A DNA stretch of 64,000 bases from the NCBI RefSeq assembly GCF_030410395.1, contig NZ_JAUHHF010000001.1, positions 248,001 through 312,000 of the forward strand, in the 5' to 3' direction. Positions 46,940-55,645 of this stretch are shown piece by piece. This DNA is from Zwartia panacis (GTDB taxonomy: Bacteria > Pseudomonadota > Gammaproteobacteria > Burkholderiales > Burkholderiaceae_B). The position numbers were made by a program, and so were the translations under genes. The stretch's first letter is position 1. Every line of letters starts with the position of its first letter. The notes under the pieces are model-generated. The model did not search any database. It saw nothing but the letters and a program-made list of their open reading frames with translations, and was not told where the DNA came from.

Positions 46940-47740
46940 TTACACCACGACGGGATGTGCTGCGCCGTCCATGGTGATGACAGTACCCGTGACATAACTT
47001 GCCCGGTTGGAAGCAAGGTAAACCACTGTATCGGCGACTTCTTCGGGGCTGGCGAGTCTGCCCATCGGGACTTGCGAGGTCATGCGTTTGAGGACTTCTT
47101 CGGGACTGATTTTTTCGTGCTCGGCATTGACTTTTAAGCCCTCTACCAGGCGATCGGTCAGCGTGCCGGACGGATTCACAGCATTGATGCGCACACCTTT
47201 GGGCCCGTAGGCGACTGCCAGGCCTGCGGTCGTGAGCATGAGCGCCGCATTGGCGCTGCCTCCCGCGATGTGGACGGTGCTGGGGACTTTGCCGCCTGCA
47301 CCGACCACGTTCACAATCACCCCCTCGCCACGCGCACCCATACGCTTGATCACAGGGTCGATCATGTTGATATAAGTGAAAAATTTGGCCTCCATGGCTT
47401 CTCTGAAGAAAGAGGGGGAGAGATTTTCAGCCGGGGTGCGTTTGGCCGCACCGGCAGAGTTCACCAGCACATCGACTGGCCCGAATGTTTTTTCAGCCTC
47501 GTTCAGAGAGCGTTCGGCAGAGTCTGCGTGTTGAAGCTCAGCAGAAAAAAGCGCGATCCGATCCTGACTGCCCGATACTTGAGTTGAGAGCAATGTTTTA
47601 GCTTTCTCGAGGTTTGACGGATCACGCGAGACCAGACTGACTTTGCAGCCTTCTTCGAGAAATACCTTGGCGCAAGCCAAACCTATTCCTCTGCTGCCAC
47701 CCGTAATCAGCACATGCTTATGGCTGAGGTTTAGTTCCAT
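46940..47740 (-). CDS. SDR-fold protein lacking the usual catalytic tetrad
   Basis: 266 residues. Cofactor binding looks intact: TGGSRGIG at 13-20 and NSAG at 94-97. The catalytic positions do not: the Ser region reads NVVGAGG (144-150), and in the Tyr-x-x-x-Lys region HIAGGSANAAL, Gly160 and Asn164 occupy the Tyr and Lys places by alignment to ordinary SDRs. The C-terminal half (RINAVNPSGTLTDRL, YVTGTVITMDGAAHP) is normal. Overlaps the upstream CoA-transferase gene by 10 bases, so it probably acts with it. Could be a dehydrogenase with another mechanism, or a non-reducing SDR such as a hydratase or isomerase. Confidence 0.85.
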   Translation of the reverse strand: MELNLSHKHVLITGGSRGIGLACAKVFLEEGCKVSLVSRDPSNLEKAKTLLSTQVSGSQDRIALFSAELQHADSAERSLNEAEKTFGPVDVLVNSAGAAKRTPAENLSPSFFREAMEAKFFTYINMIDPVIKRMGARGEGVIVNVVGAGGKVPSTVHIAGGSANAALMLTTAGLAVAYGPKGVRINAVNPSGTLTDRLVEGLKVNAEHEKISPEEVLKRMTSQVPMGRLASPEEVADTVVYLASNRASYVTGTVITMDGAAHPVVV

Positions 47741-48936
47741 GTGACGACTCCATTGTCTTTGAGGGCTGAAATTTCATTTTGGGTATACCCGATACTTTGT
47801 AATAACTCGACAGTGTCCGCACCGATTTTTGGGGGCGCTTTGCGGACTTTTAGTCGCTCACCTTCGAGTGCGATCGGCAGCAGGGCCACGCGCGTTTCGA
47901 TTTCACGCCCGGCTCCCGTATTGTCGGCTGCAATCGTGACCGGGGCGAGACCTCCAGTCGCAAGCAAGTGCGGGTCATCGAATAAATCGTGCGGTCGTGT
48001 GATCGGCGCATAAGGCAGACCGCATTTTTCAAAACGACTGCTGAGTTCTTTTGCACTCAGTCCGCCAAACCTTTCCCGCAAAATCGGAATCAGCCAGCCG
48101 CGCGCTTTGACGCGATCGTTATTGGTGACGAGCCTGTCGTCCAGTTTGAGATCATCAAAACCGAACTCCTCGCACAGGATTGCCCATTGCGTATCGCTCA
48201 CGGCGGATAAAAATATCTGCTCTCCGTCTTTAACGGTAAAGACATCGTAAACCGCCCAGGCACTCAGTCTGTTGGGCATTGGATTGGCGGGGGCTCCGGT
48301 GACGGCAAATTGCATCATGTGCTGAGCGACGAGAAACACATTGTTCTCGAACAAGGCGCTCGCCACCTCTTGGCCTTTGCCCGTGCGGTGACGCTTTTGC
48401 AGAGAGGCCAGTACACCGATCGCGCCAAACATCCCGCCCATAATGTCGTTGACGCTTGCGCCCGCGCGCAGAGGTTGTCCGACAGGACCAGTCATGTAGG
48501 CAAGTCCCCCCATCATTTGAACCACCTCGTCGAGTGCGGTTCTATGCTCATAGGGTCCGGGTAAAAAGCCTTTGTGGGAAACGTAGATCAAGCCAGGATT
48601 GAGCTTGGAAAGCGCTTCGTAGCCAAAGCCGAGCTTGTCCATCGTGCCACTTTTGAAGTTTTCACTGAACACATCGGCTGTGCCTAAGAGTTTGAGGACA
48701 ATTTCCCGACCCTCGGGTTTTTTGACATCGACCGCAATGCTTTTCTTATTGCGGTTGAACATCGGGAAAAAGCCCGAGCCCGAGCCAAGAAGTTTGCGTG
48801 TGTTGTCACCTGCGAGGGGTTCAACTTTAATCACTTCCGCGCCCAGATCCCCGAGGATCATGCCACAGGTTGGTCCCATGACCATATGTGTGAATTCAAC
48901 TACGCGTATGCCATCGAGCGGCAGGGAATCTGACAT
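47731..48936 (-). CDS. CaiB/BaiF (class III) CoA-transferase family protein
   Basis: Transfers CoA between an acyl-CoA donor and a free acid. 401 residues. N-terminal GIRVVEFTHMVMGPTCGMILGDLGAEVIK (shown here in part) is the family opening; NRNKKSIAVDVKKPEG near 65, the catalytic Asp probably in ALDEVVQMMGGLAYMTG, and GASVNDIMGGMFGAIGVLA. Transcribed ahead of the overlapping SDR gene as a two-gene unit, and divergent from the GNAT gene (97 bases between starts). Substrate unknown. Confidence 0.9.
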   Translation of the reverse strand: MSDSLPLDGIRVVEFTHMVMGPTCGMILGDLGAEVIKVEPLAGDNTRKLLGSGSGFFPMFNRNKKSIAVDVKKPEGREIVLKLLGTADVFSENFKSGTMDKLGFGYEALSKLNPGLIYVSHKGFLPGPYEHRTALDEVVQMMGGLAYMTGPVGQPLRAGASVNDIMGGMFGAIGVLASLQKRHRTGKGQEVASALFENNVFLVAQHMMQFAVTGAPANPMPNRLSAWAVYDVFTVKDGEQIFLSAVSDTQWAILCEEFGFDDLKLDDRLVTNNDRVKARGWLIPILRERFGGLSAKELSSRFEKCGLPYAPITRPHDLFDDPHLLATGGLAPVTIAADNTGAGREIETRVALLPIALEGERLKVRKAPPKIGADTVELLQSIGYTQNEISALKDNGVVTWN

Positions 48937-49033
48937 CGTGCACCTTCAATTTGGGTCTGCAAACGAGTTGTTATACCATCGGACAAGCGGTGGGAGGCCG
49001 ATCGGTCTGCACCAGTCTTTGGGAGCGCGTTAT

Positions 49034-49522
49034 ATGCAGTGCAACATTACCGTTAAAGTCGTGGATTATCTCGATCCCAGTGATCGACAGGCGTTGCTGT
49101 CCATGCTGGATATGTATGCGCGCGATCCGATGGGGGGTGGAGACCCTTTGCCGAGTGACACACGTCTGCGCTTGTGTGACGACCTGGCGAAAATACCGGG
49201 CGCCATCAGCTGGCTCGCCTTCAAGGATGGTCAGCCCGTTGGACTCTTGAATGCCTTGCCCGGTTACTCAACCTTTAAAGCGCGTCCGCTCATGAATATC
49301 CATGACATCGCCGTCGCGCCTGAATGTCGGGGTCAAGGTGTTGGCCAGTCTTTACTCAAAGCGTTGGAGCAGCACGCGCGGGCACTGGGTTGCTGCAAAG
49401 TCACGCTCGAGGTCTTGAGTGGCAACGTCCAGGCACTTCGGGCTTACACGCGTAATGGTTTTGAGCAATACTCTTTAAATCCCGAGACTGGGCAGGCACT
49501 TTTCATGCAGAAGTGGTTATGA
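49034..49522 (+). CDS. GNAT family N-acetyltransferase
   Basis: 162 residues from the ATG at 49034; the longer open frame upstream is antisense to the CoA-transferase and is rejected. GNAT fold with the acetyl-CoA loop in PECRGQGVGQSLLKAL near residue 98 and DIAVAP as strand beta-4. C-terminal LEVLSGNVQALRAYTRNGFEQY is the usual end of the fold. Substrate not predictable. Four-base overlap (ATGA) with the next gene. Confidence 0.88.
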   Translation: MQCNITVKVVDYLDPSDRQALLSMLDMYARDPMGGGDPLPSDTRLRLCDDLAKIPGAISWLAFKDGQPVGLLNALPGYSTFKARPLMNIHDIAVAPECRGQGVGQSLLKALEQHARALGCCKVTLEVLSGNVQALRAYTRNGFEQYSLNPETGQALFMQKWL

Positions 49523-49887
49523 TGAATACAGATAATCGGGTCACGGTGTATTACGATGGATCGTGTCCGCTTTGTAGGCGGGAAATCGGCTTTTATAAAA
49601 ATAGTACCGGTGCCGATCTGATCCGCTGGCAGGATGTGAGTCAGACTTCGGACGGCCAGGTGGCGACTGATTTGAGTTGCCAGCAGGCGATGGCGCGATT
49701 TCATGTGCGAGCAGCGGATGGTACGCTTAAAAGTGGCGCGTCGGCTTTTGTCGAGCTCTGGTTAAGTTTGAAGTATTGGCGATGGTTGGGCACTCTTTTT
49801 GCCCATCCTCCCGGTATCTGGTTTTTAGAAAAGTGTTATGTTGGGTTTCTTCGCATTCGCCCAGCCATTCAACGTCGGATCAAGTAG
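49519..49887 (+). CDS. DCC family thiol-disulfide oxidoreductase-like protein (DUF393)
   Basis: 122 residues from the ATG at 49519. The DxxCxxC signature is DGSCPLC with Cys16 and Cys19 near the N-terminus (VYYDGSCPLCRREIGFYK). AADGTLKSGASAFVELW and the hydrophobic C-terminus are normal for the family. Members are thioredoxin-like and of unsettled role; genes of this family are often seen near photolyase genes. Followed by a repeat-containing terminator-like element before folE. Confidence 0.88.
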   Translation: MMNTDNRVTVYYDGSCPLCRREIGFYKNSTGADLIRWQDVSQTSDGQVATDLSCQQAMARFHVRAADGTLKSGASAFVELWLSLKYWRWLGTLFAHPPGIWFLEKCYVGFLRIRPAIQRRIK

Positions 49888-49923
49888 TGCTTAATTTAAG
49901 TAGTGCTTAAGTTTGATCCTTTT
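49877..49923 (+). terminator. Possible terminator with nested repeats after the DCC gene
   Basis: GGATCAA (49877-49883) and TTGATCC (49913-49919) form a perfect 7-base stem, directly followed by TTTT. The enclosed 29 bases contain CTTAA-T-TTAAG and a duplicated 13-base segment. The 5' arm overlaps the last codons of the DCC gene. Rather AT-rich for a strong terminator. Confidence 0.45.
49882..49910 (+). repeat. Direct repeat of 13 bases
   Basis: AAGTAGTGCTTAA occurs at 49882-49894 and again at 49898-49910, separated by TTT (16-base period). The first copy includes the DCC stop codon TAG. Looks like a recent local duplication, or a pair of binding sites upstream of folE. Confidence 0.9.
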
Positions 49924-49962
49924 ACCAATCAATAAAGAGACACCGCGATTCAACGCCCAAAT

Positions 49963-50664
49963 ATGAATTCTCCAGACCCAGAAAAAGGTACACCGATTTC
50001 GGTGGTGATCCGAAAACGACTAAAAGACGCACGCAAGCGTTTTCATGCAAACGACAATATTTCCGATTTCATTGAGCCAGATGAGCTTGGTCTGCTGCTC
50101 GATGAAGTCGAGAGCAAGATGAAAGGTGTGCTGGAAAGTTTGGTGATCGACACCGTATCCGATCACAACACCAACGACACGGCTCGACGCGTGGCCAAAA
50201 TGTATCTGCATGAAGTGTTCGGTGGGCGTTATCGTGCGCAACCTCCCATCACCGAGTTTCCCAACGTCGAGCATCTGAGCGAGTTGATGATCGTAGGACC
50301 GATCACTGTGCGCAGCGCTTGCAGCCATCATTTCTGCCCCGTCATTGGCAAGGTTTGGATTGGTGTGATGCCCAATGAGCATACCAATGTGATTGGTTTG
50401 TCCAAATATGCCCGGTTAGCCGACTGGATCATGAGTCGTCCCCAGATCCAAGAAGAAGCCGTTGTCCAGCTCGCTGATTTAATCCAGGAAAAAACCCAGC
50501 CGGATGGCTTGGCGGTCGTCATGAGCGCGACGCACTATTGCATGTCCTGGCGTGGCGTCAAGGACATGGATAGTCGTATGATCAATTCCGTTATGCGCGG
50601 CGCTTTTTTGAAAGACGCCAATCTGCGTCGTGAGTTCTTGTCCCTGATTCCTCGAGAGGTCTAG
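49963..50664 (+). CDS. folE: GTP cyclohydrolase I (FolE)
   Basis: Converts GTP to 7,8-dihydroneopterin triphosphate, first step of folate and tetrahydropterin synthesis. 233 residues, homodecameric family. Zinc ligands in SACSHHFCPVIGK (Cys120, His123) and the later ATHYCMSWRG Cys; DTARRVAKMYLHEVF and YLHEVFGGR define the N-terminal half. VIGLSKYARLADW is the active-site helix. The N-terminal 40 residues are longer than usual. Two bases before the BLUF gene, so the two are translated together. A pterin dehydratase lies downstream. Confidence 0.95.
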   Translation: MNSPDPEKGTPISVVIRKRLKDARKRFHANDNISDFIEPDELGLLLDEVESKMKGVLESLVIDTVSDHNTNDTARRVAKMYLHEVFGGRYRAQPPITEFPNVEHLSELMIVGPITVRSACSHHFCPVIGKVWIGVMPNEHTNVIGLSKYARLADWIMSRPQIQEEAVVQLADLIQEKTQPDGLAVVMSATHYCMSWRGVKDMDSRMINSVMRGAFLKDANLRREFLSLIPREV

Positions 50665-50666
50665 TC

Positions 50667-51092
50667 ATGTTGGTACGTTTGCTATATGTCAGTCGCGCAC
50701 TTGATCCAAACGCGCATGAGGTGACGGACTCGATCCTGGACTCCGCACGGCAGCACAATATCTCTCACGGCATCACGGGTATTCTTTGTTACGGCGGCGG
50801 GATCTATCTGCAGGCGATCGAAGGGGGGCGCAGACAAGTCAATGAGCTGTACAACCATATTTTGCGCGACCCGCGTCACAAAGATGTGGTCTTGCTTCAT
50901 TATGAAGAAATCACTGAGAGACGTTTTGGTGGCTGGACAATGGGACAGGTGAATCTCACCAAGCTCAATACGTCGATTGTCTTGAAGTACTCCGAGCAAC
51001 CAGAGCTGGATCCTTATTCGGTTTCAGGAAAGGTGTCACTGGCCTTGCTCGAGGAACTGATGTTGACCGCTTCGATTATCGGTCGTGCCTGA
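50667..51092 (+). CDS. BLUF-domain blue-light sensor
   Basis: Short FAD-binding photoreceptor, 141 residues: a BLUF domain (1-95) plus two C-terminal helices, with no fused output domain. Photocycle residues are all visible: Tyr7 (LLYVSRA), Asn31, Gln49 (IYLQAIEGG) and Trp90/Met92 (GGWTMGQV). Short BLUF proteins act by protein-protein contact. The start lies two bases after the folE stop. Position in a block with three photolyase-family genes suggests a role in a light response. Confidence 0.93.
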   Translation: MLVRLLYVSRALDPNAHEVTDSILDSARQHNISHGITGILCYGGGIYLQAIEGGRRQVNELYNHILRDPRHKDVVLLHYEEITERRFGGWTMGQVNLTKLNTSIVLKYSEQPELDPYSVSGKVSLALLEELMLTASIIGRA

Positions 51093-51126
51093 AGTGTGAT
51101 TAAAGGATTGACGGAGTTTGTATAAG

Positions 51127-52341
51127 ATGAGCGCAGCAGACGCATCCACTCAAACAAAAGACCACTCGCTGATCGTAAGATTGCTACTTAATGTCGGACA
51201 CGGTCTTGACCACATGTTCTTATTGATCTTTGCGGCATCGGTTGGTGTGATCGCCATCGATTTCGGGTTCGACAGCTGGGAGGATCTCATGCCTTACGGG
51301 GTTGGGGCTTTCGTGCTGTTTGGTCTCGGATCCATTCCATCCGGGCGTCTCGGTGATCTCTGGGGACGTCGCCGCATGATGGTGGTGTTTTTTGTTGGCA
51401 TTGGCGTATCAACCCTGATCGCCGCAATGAGCCAAAATGCCTGGCAACTTGCTGTTGCGCTGACTTTAGTGGGAGCGTTTGCTTCGATCTACCACCCGGT
51501 GGGCATTCCTTTTCTGGTGCAAAAATCTGCAAATCCAGGCTACGCCATTGGCATCAATGGACTGGCGGGTAATCTGGGTGTCGCGCTTGCTGCGGTCGTG
51601 AGTGGATTTTTGATCAAGTGGCTGGGATGGCGTGCTGCATTTGCGATTCCCGCGTTGCTTTCGATTGGCTGCGGGATCTGGTTTGCCTATGTCTGTCCCG
51701 CTGAGCCTGAGGCGCCTGCCAAACGCAAGACGAGCAACAAGGTGCAGTTTCCTCCCGCGATGGTCGCGCGCGCCTTGGCCGTGATGACGGTGAGTGCGGC
51801 AACAGGGAGTGTGTTGTTTAACTTCACAACCAACGGCAACGGACAGCTCTTGCTGGAGCGTTTTAAAGGTATCGTCGAAGATCCCGCAACGCTCGGTATC
51901 ATGCTTGCGCTGATTTACGTCGTGGCCTCACTCATGCAAGTGATCGTTGGCAAGTTGCTCGATCGCTTCGCGGTGCGCCCTCTGTTTCTGAGTATTGTCT
52001 TATTGCAGATTCCTCTTTTCTTGCTTGCGTCCCACGCTCAGGGCTGGTGGTTGTTTGCCGCGCTGCTCGGTGTGATGGTGTTTATCTTTGGCGCCATCCC
52101 ATTTGTGGATGTGATGGTCGTGCGCTACGTCGATGATCGCATGCGGTCCAGGGTGGCTGGGATCCGCCTGGCCGTTTCCCTTGGTATCAGTTCGGTCGCG
52201 GTATGGGCTCTCGGACCCACGGTCAAGAGCCTGGGCTTCGATGTCATGCTGATGGTGATGGCGGGATTTGCTGCCTGTACAGCGTTGGTTGTGACCATGC
52301 TGCCTCGCGAGCCCGCAGCTTCCAATTCTGAAATATCCTGA
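51127..52341 (+). CDS. MFS transporter
   Basis: 404 residues from the ATG at 51127, which has GGAG 10 bases upstream; a TTG at 51118 is too close to it. About 12 membrane segments are seen (for example HMFLLIFAASVGVIAIDF, YGVGAFVLFGLGSIPSG, LFAALLGVMVFIFGAIPF). The MFS loop motif is SGRLGDLWGRRRMM between helices 2 and 3. Family similarity is generic and the substrate is unknown. Lies between the BLUF and pterin dehydratase genes, all on the same strand. Confidence 0.9.
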   Translation: MSAADASTQTKDHSLIVRLLLNVGHGLDHMFLLIFAASVGVIAIDFGFDSWEDLMPYGVGAFVLFGLGSIPSGRLGDLWGRRRMMVVFFVGIGVSTLIAAMSQNAWQLAVALTLVGAFASIYHPVGIPFLVQKSANPGYAIGINGLAGNLGVALAAVVSGFLIKWLGWRAAFAIPALLSIGCGIWFAYVCPAEPEAPAKRKTSNKVQFPPAMVARALAVMTVSAATGSVLFNFTTNGNGQLLLERFKGIVEDPATLGIMLALIYVVASLMQVIVGKLLDRFAVRPLFLSIVLLQIPLFLLASHAQGWWLFAALLGVMVFIFGAIPFVDVMVVRYVDDRMRSRVAGIRLAVSLGISSVAVWALGPTVKSLGFDVMLMVMAGFAACTALVVTMLPREPAASNSEIS

Positions 52342-52353
52342 GGACGACACGAG

Positions 52354-52653
52354 ATGAGCATCACCCGTCTGGAGTCTGATGAACTCAAAGCTGCTTGTGC
52401 AACATGCCCCGACTGGCACTACGAGCCAGCAAAAGGCGGAAGCTTGCGTCGCGATTTTATTTTCAAAGATTTCAGTCAAGCTTTCGCTTTTATGGCCCGT
52501 GTGGCGCTTCTGGCGGAGAAATTTGACCATCACCCCGAGTGGTCAAACGTGTATAACAAAGTGTCCATCGTACTGACCACACACGATGCGAGCGGTCTTT
52601 CTGCGCGGGATATTCAAATGGCCTGCGCCATTGACCAACTCTCACGCGCGTGA
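52354..52653 (+). CDS. phhB: 4a-hydroxytetrahydrobiopterin dehydratase (PCD/DCoH)
   Basis: Dehydrates 4a-hydroxytetrahydropterin to quinonoid dihydropterin. 99 residues. The active-site motif is [16 protein letters not shown] near residue 55, with the His pair and Pro-Glu-Trp; [18 protein letters not shown] precedes it. No phenylalanine hydroxylase gene is in the window, so its partner here is open; the nearby folE could supply its pterin. Its stop is one base from the stop of the convergent photolyase gene. Confidence 0.93.
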   Translation: MSITRLESDELKAACATCPDWHYEPAKGGSLRRDFIFKDFSQAFAFMARVALLAEKFDHHPEWSNVYNKVSIVLTTHDASGLSARDIQMACAIDQLSRA

Positions 52654-52654
52654 C

Positions 52655-54184
52655 TCAATAGCTGTCTAGCGATGCCTTGATCTCGCTTGCCTTTTGTTGC
52701 AAGGATTCGATCGCGGAGGCATCCATTTTTTCAATGTTTCTATACACCATTCCAAGTCTGAAGTTCTTGGACAGTTTTTTCTCGTGCCGGATAAAAAAGT
52801 CCCAATACAAGGCGTTGTAGGGACAGGCACGTTCTCCTTCCCGTTGTTTTTTGTCGTAGTGACAGCCTTTGCAGTAGTCACTCATGCGATCGACATAGGC
52901 CGCGCTTGAGACATAAGGTTTGGTTGCCAGTAGCCCATCATCGGCAAATTGGCTCATTCCAATTACGTTGGGCAGCTCGACCCATTCGAATGCATCAATA
53001 TAAATTCCCAGGTACCAGCGATGCAGGGCCGCAGGGTCCAGACCAGCAAGCAAGGAAAAATTACCAATAACCATCAAGCGCTGAATGTGGTGTCCATAGG
53101 CATGCTCCAGGGACTGACCAATGGAGGCGGAGAGACAGTTCATCTTTGTCTTGCCAGTCCAAAACCACTCTGGCAGGGGCGTTGAGTGCTGAAATGTATT
53201 GTGTTGGTCATAGCCCGGCATGTGGTGCCAGTAAATACCTCGGATGTATTCGCGCCAGCCGAGTATTTGTCTGATAAAGCCCTCGGCTGTGGCGATCGAA
53301 ACTTTGCCTGCTTGCCAGGCTTGTTCAGCGCGACTGACCACTTCTTGTGGTTTGAGCATCTTGGTGTTGAGCGCAAAGGACAAGAGTGAATGAAACATAC
53401 GCCAGTGTCCAGTACTCATGGCGTCTTGAAAGTCACCAAAATTCGGTAAAACATGTTTGATGAAACGGTCCAGGTCCGCGAGCGCCTCTTGACGGTTCAG
53501 GGGCCAGGCAAACTCTGATGCATGTGGTGTCCCCATTGTTTGAACGCCCGCTTTTTCAATCACTGTCCACAAGGCAGAGTGATCGTGTTGAGCGCGTTGA
53601 TCTTTGGGTTCTGGAGGTGTGCCGGTCCAGCGCTTGCGATTCTCATGATCAAAGTTCCATTGTCCCTCGACAGGTCGTTTGGCATCCAGCATGAGGACGT
53701 GATGTTTAGTCCGCATCTGCCGATAAAAACGCTCCATCAACCAGCTTTTCTGTCCTTTGAATAACGTTCCAGCCTCATGACGGGTCGTGTAAAAGTGTTC
53801 GCTTTCGCACATCTCGACATCGATTTTTTGCTTTTGGGCAAAGGTTTCTAGTTGTGCATCCAAGCGCCACTCGTCCGGTTGTTGATATTCAAACCGTGTG
53901 CATTTGTAGTGCTTGATGATTTTTTCGAGGTTGAGCGTCAGGGATTGCGTATTGTTCGGGTCATCAATCCTCAAATAGTGCACACGATGTCCCTGTGACT
54001 CAAGCAGAGCAGCCAGATCGCGCATGCCAGCGAAAATAGCAAGCACCTTTTGCGCATGGTGCACCACATAGTCGGTTTCTTGACGCATCTCCATCAAGGT
54101 GTAGACAACATTTGAGTCGACAGCTGAAAACCAACTGTGCGTGGGGTTTAGCTGATCACCCAATACCAAGCGAAGCGTTGTCAT
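52655..54184 (-). CDS. Fe-S bacterial cryptochrome/photolyase (FeS-BCP, PhrB-type)
   Basis: Cryptochrome/photolyase of the bacterial (6-4)/FeS-BCP group. 509 residues from the ATG at 54184. N-terminal alpha/beta domain (LRLVLGDQLNPTHSW) and C-terminal FAD domain. The [4Fe-4S] cluster ligands are visible: Cys in MNCLSASIG, two in CKGCHYDKK and one in ACPYNALYW. GHHIQRLMVIGNFSLLAG and EWVELPNVIGMSQFADDGLL line the FAD pocket. Relatives use 6,7-dimethyl-8-ribityllumazine as antenna. Two bases after the DASH cryptochrome stop. An ATG four codons earlier (54196) would overlap it. Confidence 0.92.
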   Translation of the reverse strand: MTTLRLVLGDQLNPTHSWFSAVDSNVVYTLMEMRQETDYVVHHAQKVLAIFAGMRDLAALLESQGHRVHYLRIDDPNNTQSLTLNLEKIIKHYKCTRFEYQQPDEWRLDAQLETFAQKQKIDVEMCESEHFYTTRHEAGTLFKGQKSWLMERFYRQMRTKHHVLMLDAKRPVEGQWNFDHENRKRWTGTPPEPKDQRAQHDHSALWTVIEKAGVQTMGTPHASEFAWPLNRQEALADLDRFIKHVLPNFGDFQDAMSTGHWRMFHSLLSFALNTKMLKPQEVVSRAEQAWQAGKVSIATAEGFIRQILGWREYIRGIYWHHMPGYDQHNTFQHSTPLPEWFWTGKTKMNCLSASIGQSLEHAYGHHIQRLMVIGNFSLLAGLDPAALHRWYLGIYIDAFEWVELPNVIGMSQFADDGLLATKPYVSSAAYVDRMSDYCKGCHYDKKQREGERACPYNALYWDFFIRHEKKLSKNFRLGMVYRNIEKMDASAIESLQQKASEIKASLDSY

Positions 54185-54186
54185 TT

Positions 54187-55485
54187 CTATGCCCATTGTT
54201 TGCGATAGAGACCTTTGGGGTCATGCTCCAGCGCTTGTTTTTCCATATTCATGCGACGACCACCCCTCGGGTCGGTGCCCAATCCTGCGATATAGAGCCA
54301 GTTACCCTGATTGCTGTAAACGTCGTAATCGAGAAGTTGCGATTCAAACCAGGCTGCGCCCGCTCTCCAGTCTATTCGCAGGTCGTAAATCAAATAGCTC
54401 GCCACGATCTGTCTCATGCGATTTGACATCTTCCCTGTGGCAGAGAGTTCGTGCATCCCTGCATTGACTAGGGCATTTTTGGTTCTGCCCTGCATCCATT
54501 GTTCAAAAAGTTTCTGAGCAATGCCCTTTGTAGGCTCAGCAAGAACCGTTGCGTCAGGAGTGCTACCAGACTTACGCAGGCCCTCGCGCAAGTAAAGTGC
54601 TCGACCATACTTGAGATGCAAGAAACGAAAATAATCCCGCCACACCAGTTCAAACCAGATCCAGTAGGTGCCGTCGTTGGCGCCTCGGGTGGCTTCATAT
54701 TGGGTGAGCCTTTCAACAATGATCGGCGCGGAAAGCGCACCTGTGGCTAACCACGTCGAAAAGCTCGTAGAGTAATCTGTACCGGAGAGTTGATTACGAG
54801 TCTGCTTGTAGGTGTGAGGCAGTTCGTCCGCGAAGTAGTGATTCAGGTGTTCAAGGCCATGAGCAGTCCCTGCGAGCGTGCGCCCCATTTCTGTTGATTG
54901 CGAGCGCAGTTGAGCGAGTCGTTGCTTCAGACAGACACTTTCCACCTGCAAGTTCTCAGGCAGACTGGGCAAGCGCTGGGGACGCGACACGGTTTTTCTT
55001 GCGCGCAGCCCTTTGGCTTCCAGCTTTTGCCTGAACTGCGTAAACATATCGGGCATCTGCTGTGGAGTGAAGGGCATTGCGGCAGGCTCGATCATCGTCG
55101 ACTGCCAGAGAGACTGGACCTGGATGCCGCGCGCCTTGAGTTGTTCGACTTCGGCTTGCTCCTCGGGTGCGGCGATTTGCTCGCAGATGATGCCCGCTGC
55201 CTGGGTGGACTGGGCAAGTGCGACGAGGGTGGTGGCTGCCTCGCCCTGAAGCACCAGTAGTCGACTTCCAAGTTCGCGACATTGCGCATCCAGTGCGGCG
55301 AGCGTTTCGGTCAGATACTGTTTTCGGTGCGTACTTTCGCGTTCAAATCCCCAGCGTGTGGTGGTGTGCTCGGGCGCCAGTACGTAGACCGGGATCAGAT
55401 GCGTGGCTTCACGACAGGCTTTATTCAGTGCCGGAGAATCGATCAGTCTGAGATCGTTTCGAAACCAATAAATCAAGGTGCTCAC
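54187..55485 (-). CDS. DASH-family cryptochrome
   Basis: 432 residues from a GTG at 55485, which has GGAG 7 bases upstream and begins [21 protein letters not shown]. Photolyase N-domain at 1-130; FAD domain with [60 protein letters not shown] and [25 protein letters not shown], all DASH hallmarks. DASH cryptochromes repair CPD lesions in single-stranded DNA and may be light sensors. The start codon overlaps the stop of the small DUF2256 gene (GTGA). Confidence 0.93.
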   Translation of the reverse strand: MSTLIYWFRNDLRLIDSPALNKACREATHLIPVYVLAPEHTTTRWGFERESTHRKQYLTETLAALDAQCRELGSRLLVLQGEAATTLVALAQSTQAAGIICEQIAAPEEQAEVEQLKARGIQVQSLWQSTMIEPAAMPFTPQQMPDMFTQFRQKLEAKGLRARKTVSRPQRLPSLPENLQVESVCLKQRLAQLRSQSTEMGRTLAGTAHGLEHLNHYFADELPHTYKQTRNQLSGTDYSTSFSTWLATGALSAPIIVERLTQYEATRGANDGTYWIWFELVWRDYFRFLHLKYGRALYLREGLRKSGSTPDATVLAEPTKGIAQKLFEQWMQGRTKNALVNAGMHELSATGKMSNRMRQIVASYLIYDLRIDWRAGAAWFESQLLDYDVYSNQGNWLYIAGLGTDPRGGRRMNMEKQALEHDPKGLYRKQWA

Positions 55486-55631
55486 TTGGATGCTCCGGAA
55501 GATGTTCGACAACGGTCTGAACAAAACTTCACGTTTTCCCAGTCGCGTTCCCATTTTTTTCGCCACGTGAACGGTCGGGCGCACCGCTGACAGACTTTGC
55601 TTGGCAGGTCTGATTTTTTACGTCCACGCAT
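55482..55631 (-). CDS. DUF2256 zinc-ribbon mini-protein
   Basis: 49 residues, found by translating the gap between the DASH gene and the next photolyase gene. Four Cys form two pairs, CQRC (residues 14-17) and CSDRC (37-41), around the invariant-looking [13 protein letters not shown]. This matches DUF2256, a tiny family usually found beside cryptochromes/photolyases. Basic and compact, with four metal ligands. Its stop codon overlaps the GTG of the DASH gene, so translation is coupled. Function not known to me. Confidence 0.85.
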   Translation of the reverse strand: MRGRKKSDLPSKVCQRCARPFTWRKKWERDWENVKFCSDRCRTSSGASK

Positions 55632-55645
55632 GGGAGAGGGAGATG

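Noticed and set aside
48635-49033. Upstream extension of the GNAT frame
   Set aside because: The first 133 residues are antisense to the CoA-transferase gene; the GNAT fold begins at the ATG at 49034.
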